Assembly (NCBI GenBank): GCA_034770075.1
Contig: CM068386.1
Coordinates: 83,057,007 to 83,121,006, forward strand
Source: Aralia elata
Taxonomy: Eukaryota > Streptophyta > Magnoliopsida > Apiales > Araliaceae
Direction: 5' to 3'
Length of the DNA stretch: 64,000 nt
The number at the start of each line of letters is the position of its first letter. The first letter of the stretch is position 1. Of the stretch, positions 37,548 through 48,345 are shown one piece after another. A program made the translations under genes and the position numbers. The notes below the pieces were generated by a model that saw nothing but the letters and a program-made list of their open reading frames with translations, ran no database searches and was not told where the DNA came from.

Positions 37548-38700
37548 TGAGCCGTTAACGATTGAAACTACTGCTGCTATAATTTGTTAAGAGTAGCAAT
37601 TGAGCGAAGGGAGTTCTAAATTAATAGACGAACAAGCGTAGGTCTTCATCAATTTTTTTTTTATAATGGGAACGAGGAGCTTGAGCCGGGGGTCTAAATA
37701 GACGAACCAGCACTTGACTTTTTGCTAGTCAGGAACATGCATATGACAACATAAATGCCAACATAGCAGTTCTAGATTACTAAGTCACCAAGATACAATA
37801 TATATTGCTGGAAACTGGCGAAAGTTCAATAACCATTTGCAGTCAAAATGATGCTCATTCCAACCCATTATGTCTAAATATTTAATTTATTTTCGTAACG
37901 AGGGAGGGAACCAGAATCCTGACAAAAATCATAAGAAACTCAGAAGCAAATGTTTATTAAGCATCCAAATAACAATTTATTGGAGCTCTGCAGTTCAGGA
38001 TATTTGTCTCTTGTAAAAGTATCACTTACTACTTGACAAGTTACAAGCATAGTACATAGGCTGGCCATTGTATATGAATACTCCTACGGTGACAAAACAT
38101 TGTTATGAAAAATAGATATAAAATGATACGTTAGAATGTAATTAGTTGTTGATTCGTCATATAAGGCCACTACGCTACCAATAGATCAATCATAAGTATA
38201 CACATCATTTTGCATTGGCTTTTAGTACCAATTCATTAGTCATTAAAATACTATTGATCTGATATTTTTACTCGCTATCTGATATATTGCAAGTGCAACA
38301 CGGGAATTCCCCTAAATACAGTCCAATTGTAGAACAAACAATTCTAAAAGTAATGTCTCCTTAAAATGTCTTAAATTGACGTTAAAAGTTAATAATGAGC
38401 TTACATTTTGAAACAGATAAAGTTTTATTAGTCTTTCGTATCCCTTGAGCTTAGTGTTGTATTTGCGCGTATCTCCTTAAGTTCTTCCAGTCGTGCGAAC
38501 TGTATAGCTATCTCTTTGTCTAGTCCAGCAAGGAAACTGTCAACAACTTCTACTACAAAGTGTATTTTTTTCCCCTTTCTTTGTGGTTTTACAAAAACTT
38601 TAAAGATTTATAGCCTCAATGCATCCTTTTTAGGCAGAGTAATAAATACATAAAAGGGATTAATTCATTTATAGAATGGAACCTAAATATGAATATTTAA
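37548..38700. other. spacer downstream of the DC1 pseudogene
   Basis: Mixed AT-rich DNA with no coding frame. It would contain any second exon or 3' untranslated region of the minus-strand DC1 gene, but none could be identified. Confidence 0.4.
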
Positions 38701-40149
38701 TCATACCTCGGGGATAGCACAATGAACATGAGCAACAAAGTGACATTCTGCACAGTAATAAATTGGATCAACCAGATTCCGATTCCTCGCAAGCATCACA
38801 GTAGAATTCAGCATCCTCATCTTCATCCGGGTGGTCTTTGATTTGAGAATAGGTGAGTGAGAGGGGATGTAAATGTCGTTCCTGCTTGACAGTTGGTGGT
38901 AATTCCGAAAGACAATGAGGATGGAGATTGAAATAGCAATCCACACAACGAAAGGAAGGGTAAACACAAGCACCACTACATTTGTCGCAATCAAAATATC
39001 TATATTCAGGCTTGAAGTCAGAGAAAGCAAGAGGGTGTTTGTGAAGTTCAGACTTTACCAAAGGGTACAATAAAGGGCAAGCACAATTAGTGTCCAAGTA
39101 AAATTGACATGGATCACACATGTATGCAAAGCCCCTTGAGTTGTTCATACACGCCTTGCACGAAAAAACTGCACCGCGACCATCATTTACTGAATCAGAG
39201 AGAGTTAAAGGGTGTAGTGAGCGTAAAGGGTGTTCAATCTGATGGGGCAATTCAATGCATGATTTGTGCAACATCATCTTGCAACGAACACAAAAACAGA
39301 CAAAACCCGCCAATGGTTTAGCACACGCAAGGCAAACTTGGTAAAAGTTCTCGACATGAATGTCAAAATGAATAAACGGATGGTTGGCGTGTAGAGATAT
39401 CTGGTTTTCAGCCATCATATAGTTTTCGGCCTTGGTGGGCGTTAGCAAAGCACAGGGAATGTCGAGCTAAAAGCTAAATTGTGAACATTTGAAGGATAAT
39501 CTCTTGGTAGAGGCAAAACGACATATAGAACAACGAAAAAAGTCTCTGTTTTGAGGGGACTGACCGCTAAGAATGAGAGTATGTTCCGGGTGAAAAGGAT
39601 GAGTAATTTTTTCTGGTAAATCCGCGCAAAGTTCATGCAAGAAAAGTTTACATTCAAGACAAACATATATGTTAATAGAACATTTCTCTCAAAAAGTAAT
39701 GAACACCCACCGCAAGTAATATCCCAACTGACATTATTCTCTTAAGACACAAAATCAGGGGAGATGTGGGTGGCAAAGCAGAACAGAACTAACAATGAAA
39801 GGTATCAATGCAGCACAGTTAATGTCGGGATAAAACTGGCATTCAAAACTATGAAAGGCAAAATTTCTGCACTCATTGCCACAAGCACTGCACATTCTCT
39901 CTTCTTCGCCATACTGGTGGGCCGGTAAGGTTGAGAGGGTTCTGCGGGTGAAAGGGATGTGTAAGCTCACAAGGTAAATCCAAGGACGATTTGTGCAGGA
40001 AAACGTTGCATCTGTAGCAACAAACAGTCTTCGTTCTCCTTGATGCCAGCATTACAGAAAGCACACCAATTCCACTGGTTTTCCTCATCAATATTAAGCA
40101 TCAATACATGTTCGTGGCTAAAATGACGAATGAATATTTCACTCTCCAT
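38701..40149 (-). pseudogene. DC1 (Cys/His-rich C1) domain gene, multiply frameshifted
   Basis: From ATG 40149 the minus strand encodes a string of DC1 domains with the usual H..C..C, C..C and H..C spacing: WCAFCNAGIK, CYRCNVFLHKSSLDLP, CSACGNECRNFAFHSFECQF, CGGCSLLFERN, CLECKLFLHELCADLPEKI, CLACAKPLAGFVCFCVRCKM, CKACMNNSRGFAYMCDPC, CDKCSGACVYPSFRCVDC and YYCAECHFVAHVHC. To follow them the frame must change near 40025, 39920, 39750, 39668 and 38780, and TAG at 39467-39469 interrupts the frame before LDIPCALL. The longest intact stretch is 38768-39448. The frame ends at CAIPE|GTATGA, a possible splice donor. DC1 proteins bind zinc and perhaps lipids; their roles are mostly unknown, with some links to stress signalling. 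So many lesions in 1.45 kb make decay the likely explanation, although some breaks could be consensus errors. Confidence 0.87.
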
Positions 40150-41553
40150 ATTTATTTCTCGGGCAGTTGTAACTCAATTCTAACACTGCTAAACTAAACA
40201 TAAAAAGGAACAAGGGACTGATAAAACAAGCAACAGGTGTACAATTATCCAGCCTCGATCAGTTTAGAGATTTATCTACTTTACTAATGGTTTCTGTACA
40301 AATCCGAACAGATTTTCTCACTAACAATGCAAAATTCATAACAAGGGATCCTTAGATATCGTTGAACGAACAAGATTATGGTCGATGAAGCTGAACCGTA
40401 TAGTCCAAAAGAATAGCCAAAGTTTTGACAATTTCGTCTACAAGGATAAACCCCAAGAGTCATTTTCTTTTTCTTTAAAAATAATAGTAGGATATTAATA
40501 ATATTTTGCAACAAGTACATAAAAATAAAAGAGATTTCAAACCATTACTCCTGCATATTTTAAGCTGGACCAACCATTAAGTAAAAAAGCATGACATTTG
40601 AATATTGGCATAATATTCCCATATTGGAGTAAAAACAGAGGGGTATACTAAAATCAATGGTCCTTAGAACACAACAATAATGTTGTCGTGAAATCTATTT
40701 AGTTCATTAAAGTGAAAACACCTTTATATAAGATTAGTCTAATGAATGCCTTATTTCATAACCTGGTGTTCTCTCTTTCAATGTCCTGTAGCCTACATTT
40801 TTCTGATTTATACAGCACATCCAATTTAAAAACAAAATTATGACTTTAATCTAAAACACCAATACCTTTGAGGTTACATAATTCAAGACCAAAACCGATT
40901 GATATATGTTAATTACTGCTGAATAGGTGGGATAAAACTCAGATCAACTGTTAGCAAGGTTCCAGTACATCATTAGTACATAACCTTCGAACACACAGAC
41001 ACTCCAAACAATAAAACAAGAGAACTGAATATCTATTTCGATAACTTGAATATCACTCAAATATGGTCTAAGCTTGTTGGTTTAAGATGACTGTACAAAA
41101 CAGAGCTAAAAAAATGGAATAGAAAAATGAGCCGAACTAAAAAACTTGATTCAACATAAAACAACTCATCCGAATATAAAGCATATAAAATATAATTGAC
41201 CAAAAACTTAACTTTGAAGCCCAACTTGAAAGACTCAAAAAATATTCCAAATCAACTTCAAATCAAAAATGGTGCCATCATTTAAAATCCAAGATTTAAA
41301 GATAACCTAATTCCCTACATTTGACAGAGTATCCATAATAAGTCACCAGACAATAGAAACCAAGGGTACAAACACCCAGAAGACATCTAAAATTTACACT
41401 CTTAAAAGACCATAAATTTTTTTTAGATAATTTTAGTACAGGAATAAACATTATTCCTGCCGATATCCTGCCACTGACAAACCTCTGAAAATCGTTTGGA
41501 ATCCTGAAAAAGGAAGACCAACAAAAGCGGAAAAGGCAGGAGAGAGGAGACTC
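40150..41553. other. spacer between DC1 pseudogene and RGG gene
   Basis: The upper part (about 41350-41553) should be the 3' untranslated region of the minus-strand RGG gene, and the lower part the upstream region of the DC1 gene. The middle is AT-rich with no open frame of note. Confidence 0.45.
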
Positions 41554-44500
41554 TCACTTTGCACCCAAGGTAGGGAACTGGGCAACATCTTCAATCGCAG
41601 GGGCTGCGACGTTGTTCACCCTGTTCCTTCCACCAAATCCGCTATGTCCTCTTCCACCACGGCCGCGTCCCTGACCACGGCTACCAGGGCCATAGTACCT
41701 TTCCCCTTCCGCAGGCTTCAAAAACTCGTTAATGCTGAGAGCCTGAACATTGGACAAGAAGCAATAAATAATACATTAAGTAAAAAACAATTAAATTGCT
41801 TGGTATAAACATGGTATGTCAGTTGGACATACAAACACACACACACAGTAAATATGATTTGATTGAACGATCACTGCTGTAATATCCTATGCAACCTACA
41901 AAATAAAGACCTGCAGTTTTAACGCTTTATATACAGTTTATCTATTATTTGTGCACTCAAGGTGTCAGTCTTGGGTTGATATATCATTCAATTATCTAGT
42001 TAAAAAACTTAGTTAAGAAAAAGAAATCAAAATCAAGGGAAGGCAACCAATCCCATGCTGATGCTACAAATTCAAACTGGATGAACCAGTAGTAGCACAC
42101 CAAGCTTTGAGGCCCTTATGCAAGAAGAGAAATTATCACTGGGAAATGGTTTAGTTGACATTTCAAGACTGTTGAGAATGAAATGAGCGATTCTTACTAG
42201 GTCCTCAAAATTCAAGACTGAAGGCATCAATAGTCAGCATATCACCTCATGGCTAGGTCATGGAAAGGAACATAAGCTTTCAAAACAATATTTGCATAAC
42301 TTGAATAGTTAGGGAGTTGGGATTTGGCATGACTCATGAACGAACCCAGTTTGGATGGAATCCTTTGGTCTATTAAGAAATTCTAGATGACACAACTGTT
42401 TAGTACACTGTTATGTATGCTTTATGATGGTGGGGTTGTATACGCTCAAATACTTAAGTGAGCAACACTATACTTTGTAAGACAAGCATGCAGATACCTT
42501 TTATGGCCCTGTAGAAAATGGATGATAGTACAAATTCAGAAGAGGCAGTTTGTAAGCACTGATGGACGAAAGGTCATGTTATCTTCATGTGGAGGTGATC
42601 CCGTTTTAGGATCCCATTTTAACCATAACAATCTCATGGATATGATGATCTTGCATGTGAAAAGGCACAGGATAGACTTTATTTTTCTACTATCGAACTG
42701 GTCATCAAATGCAAGGTTTTATATTTAAATTGATAAATACTGCCCAGGAGTTCAACAGATGTTGTGCATTGTTGTTGAGGGTTGAGTCCTAAAGCAAATA
42801 AGGTGCATGTAGAGTTACAAAAAACACACAAAAGATATAATCAAATTAAGCACTAAACATTATTTTAGTTCAAAGAACCCATAATTAGGTATCCTAATTC
42901 ATTGGGGAAGAGTTGGTACAGATATTAATTATACTCTTACCTGATTTTGAATACCAAAAAACTAGATAGAAATTGCAATACCATGTGATGTTAACTTGAT
43001 GAGAACTGAGAAGGTAGAATTACATAATACTGTGGTAAATGCCAAGGTGATTGCCGTAAACATAAATTCTAACTTTTATTTCCATAACTTCCAAGACGTT
43101 TTTACTACTATATGGTCTGCAGTTCCAGATATAGAGAATTCTAGCTTAAAGGAACCAACTAGAAAGACCATAAAACCAAGTTTACCTTTTTGGCTCTCTC
43201 TTCTTTTTCAGCAGCCTCTTTACGTTTATCCTTATCAGATCCCTAACAAAATCATATAATTCAGTTAAGCTACAGGCATACAGTAAAACAGCATTATTCA
43301 TAATAATATACAAGTGCCAAAAACGCTTACCAATTTAACAAATATCTCCTCATCGTTCTTCTTGCTTGAAAGAAGCTGCATAGATTCAAACTCTTTGTCC
43401 AAATTAACCTTCCTCTCCTCAGATTTAAGTGCCACCAAGGCCTTCCTCTTCTCTTCAAGTACTTTTTCATACTCCTCCAGAGTCATTTCCTAAGACAAAA
43501 AGTATGTATCAGCAATTATAAACTGGCTGAAATACTGGGGTCAATCATATCAACTGTTCTCAAGGCCAGATGATGCATAGAAAAATATTTTATGATCCGA
43601 TCAATATTCACTAGTGAGGCCATTATATTGCAAAATCTTATTATGTAACTTTTGCCATTTGATATTGTTGATACCTCTCTTGCTTTGTATTTCAATTTAC
43701 TCTTTAGTGTTGCTGATGGTTAGTTTTATTGAGATGCCTTTTCCTTTTGGCCAAAGCAGAACATTAGGATGATTGGTGATTTCACCAATATTGCTTCTTT
43801 TTCTATTGAGCAAACATCTATATTTTGTTAAGTTCAATGCAATTAATGATAGAGGATTATTTGTCTGGAGAAAATTTTGAAGGCACATTTGTTACTCTCT
43901 TTGTAATTGGGAAATGAAACCTACTTTTGAAATAAGGGGAACAATGTAGAAATGACTTGCATTGAACTTAACAAAATATAGATGTTTGCTCAATAGAAAA
44001 AGAAAGCAATATTGGTGAAATCACCAATCATCCTAATGTCCTGCTTTGGCCAAAAGGCAAAGACATCTCAATAAAACTAACCATCAGTAACACTAAAGAG
44101 TAAATTGAAATACAAAGCAAGAGAGGTATCAACAATATCAAATGGCAAAAGTTACATAATAAATCAGTAACTCAGCAACATCTTTAAATAGCTGACTTCA
44201 CGCCAAACTGTTAAAGAGCTACCTCAAAACTCAACTGAGCCTCTTTAGCATGTCAGCTTTTGTTACTTTTGAATATTTTAGGTTTCTACATTTCTTATAC
44301 ACAGCTTGCTAAACCATAAACAATCAATTTTTTCTAAATTATCCAAACCCTCCACGGCAAGCTTGGGTACATCTGCTGGGTCACTCATTGCACAGTTTCA
44401 CAAATCATCATAAAGTTCGAAGCAATACAGTGGTATAACAGAACAGGCAAACGGAGTAAAAGTATGGATAGCTTTTCTTATTACAAAGCAATACTTTATT

Positions 44501-45880
44501 TATCCGGTTCATTCAAATTTAGGTTTATGTTGTACATTTAAAATAAGATGGAATAAAAGTAAGTATTTCCTAATTTTAACACAGCCCAAATTGTTCAAAC
44601 ATCAACAGTTTCCTCTTCTTCAAACTCTTTACTTGCAACTACATGACATTTCACAAAATGGTATCATGAAGGATTTAGGAAACAAAATAATCAGAGAAGC
44701 ATTCACCTTATCCTCGGGCTCCTTCTCTTCTGGATCAGTCACAGGATTCTCCTTGTTGGCATCGCCAACATCTTCCTGCCCCAATTGCTTTTCAGTATCA
44801 ACACTTTTGTCACCGTCATTAACAGGCTCTTCTGTCTCCCTAGAAATGAGAATGAGATTAAAAAAATTATAGAATAACCTCAAATGAAGAATCATAATTA
44901 TATAAGATATCTAAAAATTCTAATCCAAACCAAGGAGTTCAGAACAGAATCCTCACGTAGTGATATCATCAGTGGGAGTACCCCAGTTGCCCCCGACCAG
45001 CACCATCACGTTTAATAAACTCATTTCTTCTGCAACGACAGCACAAATTTATTGGTGGTATCAAATACATACAATCATGATATCATAACATATATAACCA
45101 GTAAAATAAGTGCATAATGTAAGAAACTTATTTGTAGAAGCGATTAAAAAAACTAACCCACGGCCAGTCCCACTATGGCGTTCATATACCCTTCGAGGGC
45201 GTTCCCCTTCTGCAACTTCTCCGTTATTATAACCACCGCGACGACCACCACGAGGACCCCCACGAAAAGACCCACGAGGCCCACCATATCCTCGTCTTTC
45301 AGAGGACTTTTCTAAATCACCTTCTTCAGGTTGTCTGTGCCCTAAAGAAAACCCATTGTTGCTGCTGAATGGATTCTCATTATCGGCCGAATCTCGACCA
45401 AATCGTCCACCACGACCACGGCCAGTTCCACGTCCACCAGTACGCCCTCCTCCACGCTGACCATCAGTCCTGCCCTCCCTCACTAATCAAAATTTGTTAA
45501 CCGCAACAGGTTAATTTCAAATTACGGATGTACTTTTCTCCATAACTAAGATAATCACACACATTAAAACATCAAACGAAAACCGAAAAATAAATCTTAT
45601 ATGATCAGTCGAAACAGACTTTCCGCCTACTGAGCAGGAATGTAACAGGAAGGACAACAGATGTCAATGAAAGATTGCATAAACTAAAACTACAATAGTG
45701 TACTTGCCAATGGAGAACTTGAATTCTTAGCCACCCAATACCAAACAACTAGAACTATACATATAGAAATACTTACATTCTTAGCTTGTACCAACTAATG
45801 TATTGATAAACAGTTCACATAAAGCTTCATTTCACTTCATTTTTCTACCAAAACAACAATAAATATACATATATACATAC

Positions 45881-45912
<32 letters not shown>

Positions 45913-46163
45913 CATACACACAATAAATTACACATCCCATAACCAATCTGATTTTATAAGAATAAGAACAGAGGATTTTTACCAGCCTGAGCAGGAGGGA
46001 GAGGCTTGGAGGGCAGCTTAGCAGACTTAGCCGGCTGAGCAGCTGCCGCAGCTGGAGCGGGAGTCGGGGATTTCTTGACCGGCGGCGGGAGCTTCTGAAC
46101 GAGCTGCGTCGGGTCATCGTTATCATCGTCACCGAGAAGATCAAATGAGTTTGTGGTCGCCAT
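41554..46163 (-). CDS. RGG-box RNA-binding protein (HABP4/SERBP1-like), seven exons, one frame break
   Basis: Exons, in transcript order: 45983-46163, 45158-45482, 44957-45029, 44707-44839, 43331-43489, 43186-43242, 41554-41742. The phases fit throughout and give about 371 residues. The N-terminus MATTNSFDLLGDDDNDDP is followed by a Pro/Ala-rich region, an RGG-rich tract (GGGRTGGRGTGRGRGGR, then PRGSFRGGPRGGRRGG), the HABP4 core (RRVYERHSGTGRG, then NEFIKRDGAGRG), an acidic Glu-rich part, a helical MTLEEYEKVLEEKRKAL segment and a second RG-rich end (GSRGQGRGRGGRG). In Arabidopsis this family (RGGA/B/C) binds mRNA and acts in stress tolerance; animal SERBP1 binds resting ribosomes. The break is the C run 44990-44994 in exon 3: five bases where conserved coding needs four. 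The extra base turns RGNWGTPTDD out of frame and brings an early TGA. All other exons are intact. Confidence 0.92.
43638..44162. repeat. 205-bp inverted repeat in intron 4 of the RGG gene
   Basis: The left arm is 43638-43842 and the right arm 43957-44162, with a 114-base loop. The outer ends are TTATTATGTAACTTTTGCCA and its complement; the inner ends are TTAAGTTCAATGCAA and TTGCATTGAACTTAA. Only scattered mismatches separate the arms. The intron transcript would fold into a long hairpin. It may be a foldback MITE or an inverted duplication; no target duplication was identified. Confidence 0.9.
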
Positions 46164-46530
46164 TGTTACAGCTGAATTGATAACTGATATAGCTTAGGAG
46201 TTTAAGCAGCCACAAACCCCTAGTTCTTGAACAATTCCATGGCTGGATCTGATTAATTTTGTGATTTTGGTAGAAATGGAATTCAGTAGAGTAGAGTAGA
46301 GTAGAGTAGAGTGATGGGAAAATGGTGGCTCGTCGAAAACCCTGGGATTGAAAAATAGCAACGGAACCTAATCTTAAAAACCCTAGGAGGTGGGCTTAGG
46401 CTGAGGGCAGGTGCAATGTATCTAGGCTTTTTTTTTTTGTGCAGCCTATACAGCCCAGTACAATCTCTTATTTTTTAAATATGGGCTTGGGTTTGGGACA
46501 AGTGAATGACCCGGACACACCTGAAAAAAA
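46164..46530 (-). promoter_or_regulatory. RGG gene leader and promoter, with pentamer repeat and telo-box-like word
   Basis: Just upstream of the ATG are about five copies of GTAGA (46284-46312). AAAACCCT and AAAAACCCTAGG lie at about 46337 and 46377; the second resembles the telo-box AAACCCTA found upstream of many plant translation-related genes. The transcription start probably lies in this area. No TATA box is evident. Confidence 0.45.
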
Positions 46531-48345
46531 AAGGGTCCTTTACAAAAATATACAATAATTAGTAAAATTTTACAAGAATAGTGCACTAATAAAATAATTA
46601 TAAAAAAAAGTGCAGCAAGATAAACTCATTAAATCATTCAGTTTCCTAAAAATAAAGAATTCCTTAAATCAATGAGAAGTAACTGTCATAATTAATAATT
46701 CAAATTCAAATATTTTTCAAAATTCAAAATTCAAAAGGCTAACCATCACCGACCGTGACTCCATATTTTCTGACGTGACTCCATATTTTTCGGCCAAAAT
46801 TCAAAAGGCTAACCATCACCTACCATCACCATATTTTCCGGTCAAGCATCACCGACCGAAAACTCCATATTTTTCGGCCAAAATCAACAACACAAGGCTG
46901 CTATGTTTCACAATAGATCCAACAAACAACAACAACAACAAACATAACATGTATGGGCAACAAATATTACAGGTTGGATTCTGCTGTCTGACGAGATTTG
47001 TTACCCACAAAAACTAAAATGGTTACCTTTATATGAAGGTTTGACTACCAACTGCACTGAAATTTCTCTTCTTCTCTTTTTGATTTATAGACTAAATTAA
47101 CATTCGCCACCCCTTGTCTGGGCTTCACCTACTACCTCCAAGGTGTCATAGGCAACAATGGTCGCATCTACAAACTTGCTCTCTCTCTCTCTCTAATGTC
47201 GCTCTAAGAGGATGCAGGTTTGGTCATCTTAGTATGAAAGTTTGGTTACATTGGTATGAATGTTTGGTTACCAACTACACTATAAAAAAACTACAGGTGT
47301 TGAGGTGGATTGGTTACCTTGGTATGAAGGTTTGGTTACCTTGGTATGAATATTTGGTTACCTTGATATGAAGAGTTGGTTACCAACTACACTATAAAAA
47401 AACTACAGGTGTTGAGGTGGATTGGTTACCTTGGTATGAAGGTTTGGTTACCTTGGTATGAATATTTGGTTACCTTGATATGAAGAGTTGGTTACCAACT
47501 ACACTATAAAAAAACTACAGGTGTTGAGGTGGATTGGTTACCTTGGTATGAAGGTTTGGTTACCTTGGTATGAATATTTGGTTACCTTGATATGAAGATT
47601 TGATTACCAACTACACTATGAAGGTAACCTTATAAAACTGAATTGGTTACATTGGTATGAAAGTTTGGCTACCAACTATATCACATTCAAAATAAATTGG
47701 TAACCTAATAAAACTGAATTGGTTACCTTAGTATGAGGTTTGGCTACCAACTGCACTATGAAAAAACTGCAGGTGTAGAGGTGGATTGATTACTTTGGTA
47801 TGAAGGTTTGGTTACCAACTGCAATATGAAAAAACTGTAGGTGTAAAGGTGGATTGGTTACCTTAGTATGACGATTTGGTTACCTTGGTATGAAGGTTTG
47901 GTTACCTTGATATGAAGACGAAGAAGGCAGGAGGGATGAGGTGGAACAGGGGGAGGGGGCGGGGGAAGAAGAAGATGGGAGGGGGTGGGAGGATGGAGGG
48001 CGGGGGCAGGGGGAAGAAGAAGGTGGGAGGTGGGAGGGGGATGGGAGGAAAGAGGGCGGCGGGAGGGAGGGGATGGGCGAAGGGAGGGCGGGCGGGGAGA
48101 GGGAGGGAGGGGCGGTGGGAGGGAGGGATGAGAGAGAGTGATGAATTAAAGGGATAAAAGGGAGGAGAGAGAAAATAATTAATTGCAACCTATTAAAACA
48201 CTCACTTAAATTAAAGGGATAAGAATGCACTAATTTTGTAAATAAAATATTGCATATGCACTAATTTGTAAATATTTTATTTATGCACTTTTGTTGTAAT
48301 TTTTTATAAAATTATACTAATAAATGTAATTGTCCTAAAAAAAAC
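46531..48345. mobile_element. non-autonomous element with diverged inverted ends and internal tandem repeats
   Basis: The left end, GGGTCCTTTACAAAAATATA with AGTGCACTAATAAAAT further in, is answered near 48285-48340 by the inverse TTAGGACAATTACATTTATT with AGTGCATAAATAAAAT. The arms align over roughly 80 bases with many differences. Between them are the 112-bp tandem array and a purine-rich tract. The layout suggests a MITE or a Mutator-type element that has captured repeats. The right end recurs in each unit of the triplication to its right. Confidence 0.5.
47220..47905. repeat. GGTTACC tandem array with 112-bp higher-order unit
   Basis: The basic word is TTGGTTACCTTGGTATGAAG (about 22-26 bases). 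Sets of three or four words plus CACTATAAAAAAACTACAGG form a 112-bp unit. Three near-identical units start at 47291, 47403 and 47515 (each at CTACAGGTGTTGAGG), and diverged copies follow to 47905. No coding frame persists through it. Confidence 0.88.

Noticed and set aside
42522..43259. Plus-strand open frames opposite the RGG gene
   Set aside because: They lie in introns of the minus-strand RGG gene and have no family resemblance.
47880..48230. Long Pro/Ser-rich and Gly/Arg-rich open frames, repeated at 49.3 and 50.4 kb
   Set aside because: They come from purine-only G-rich tracts that lack stops by composition; the frames change between the three copies with tract length.
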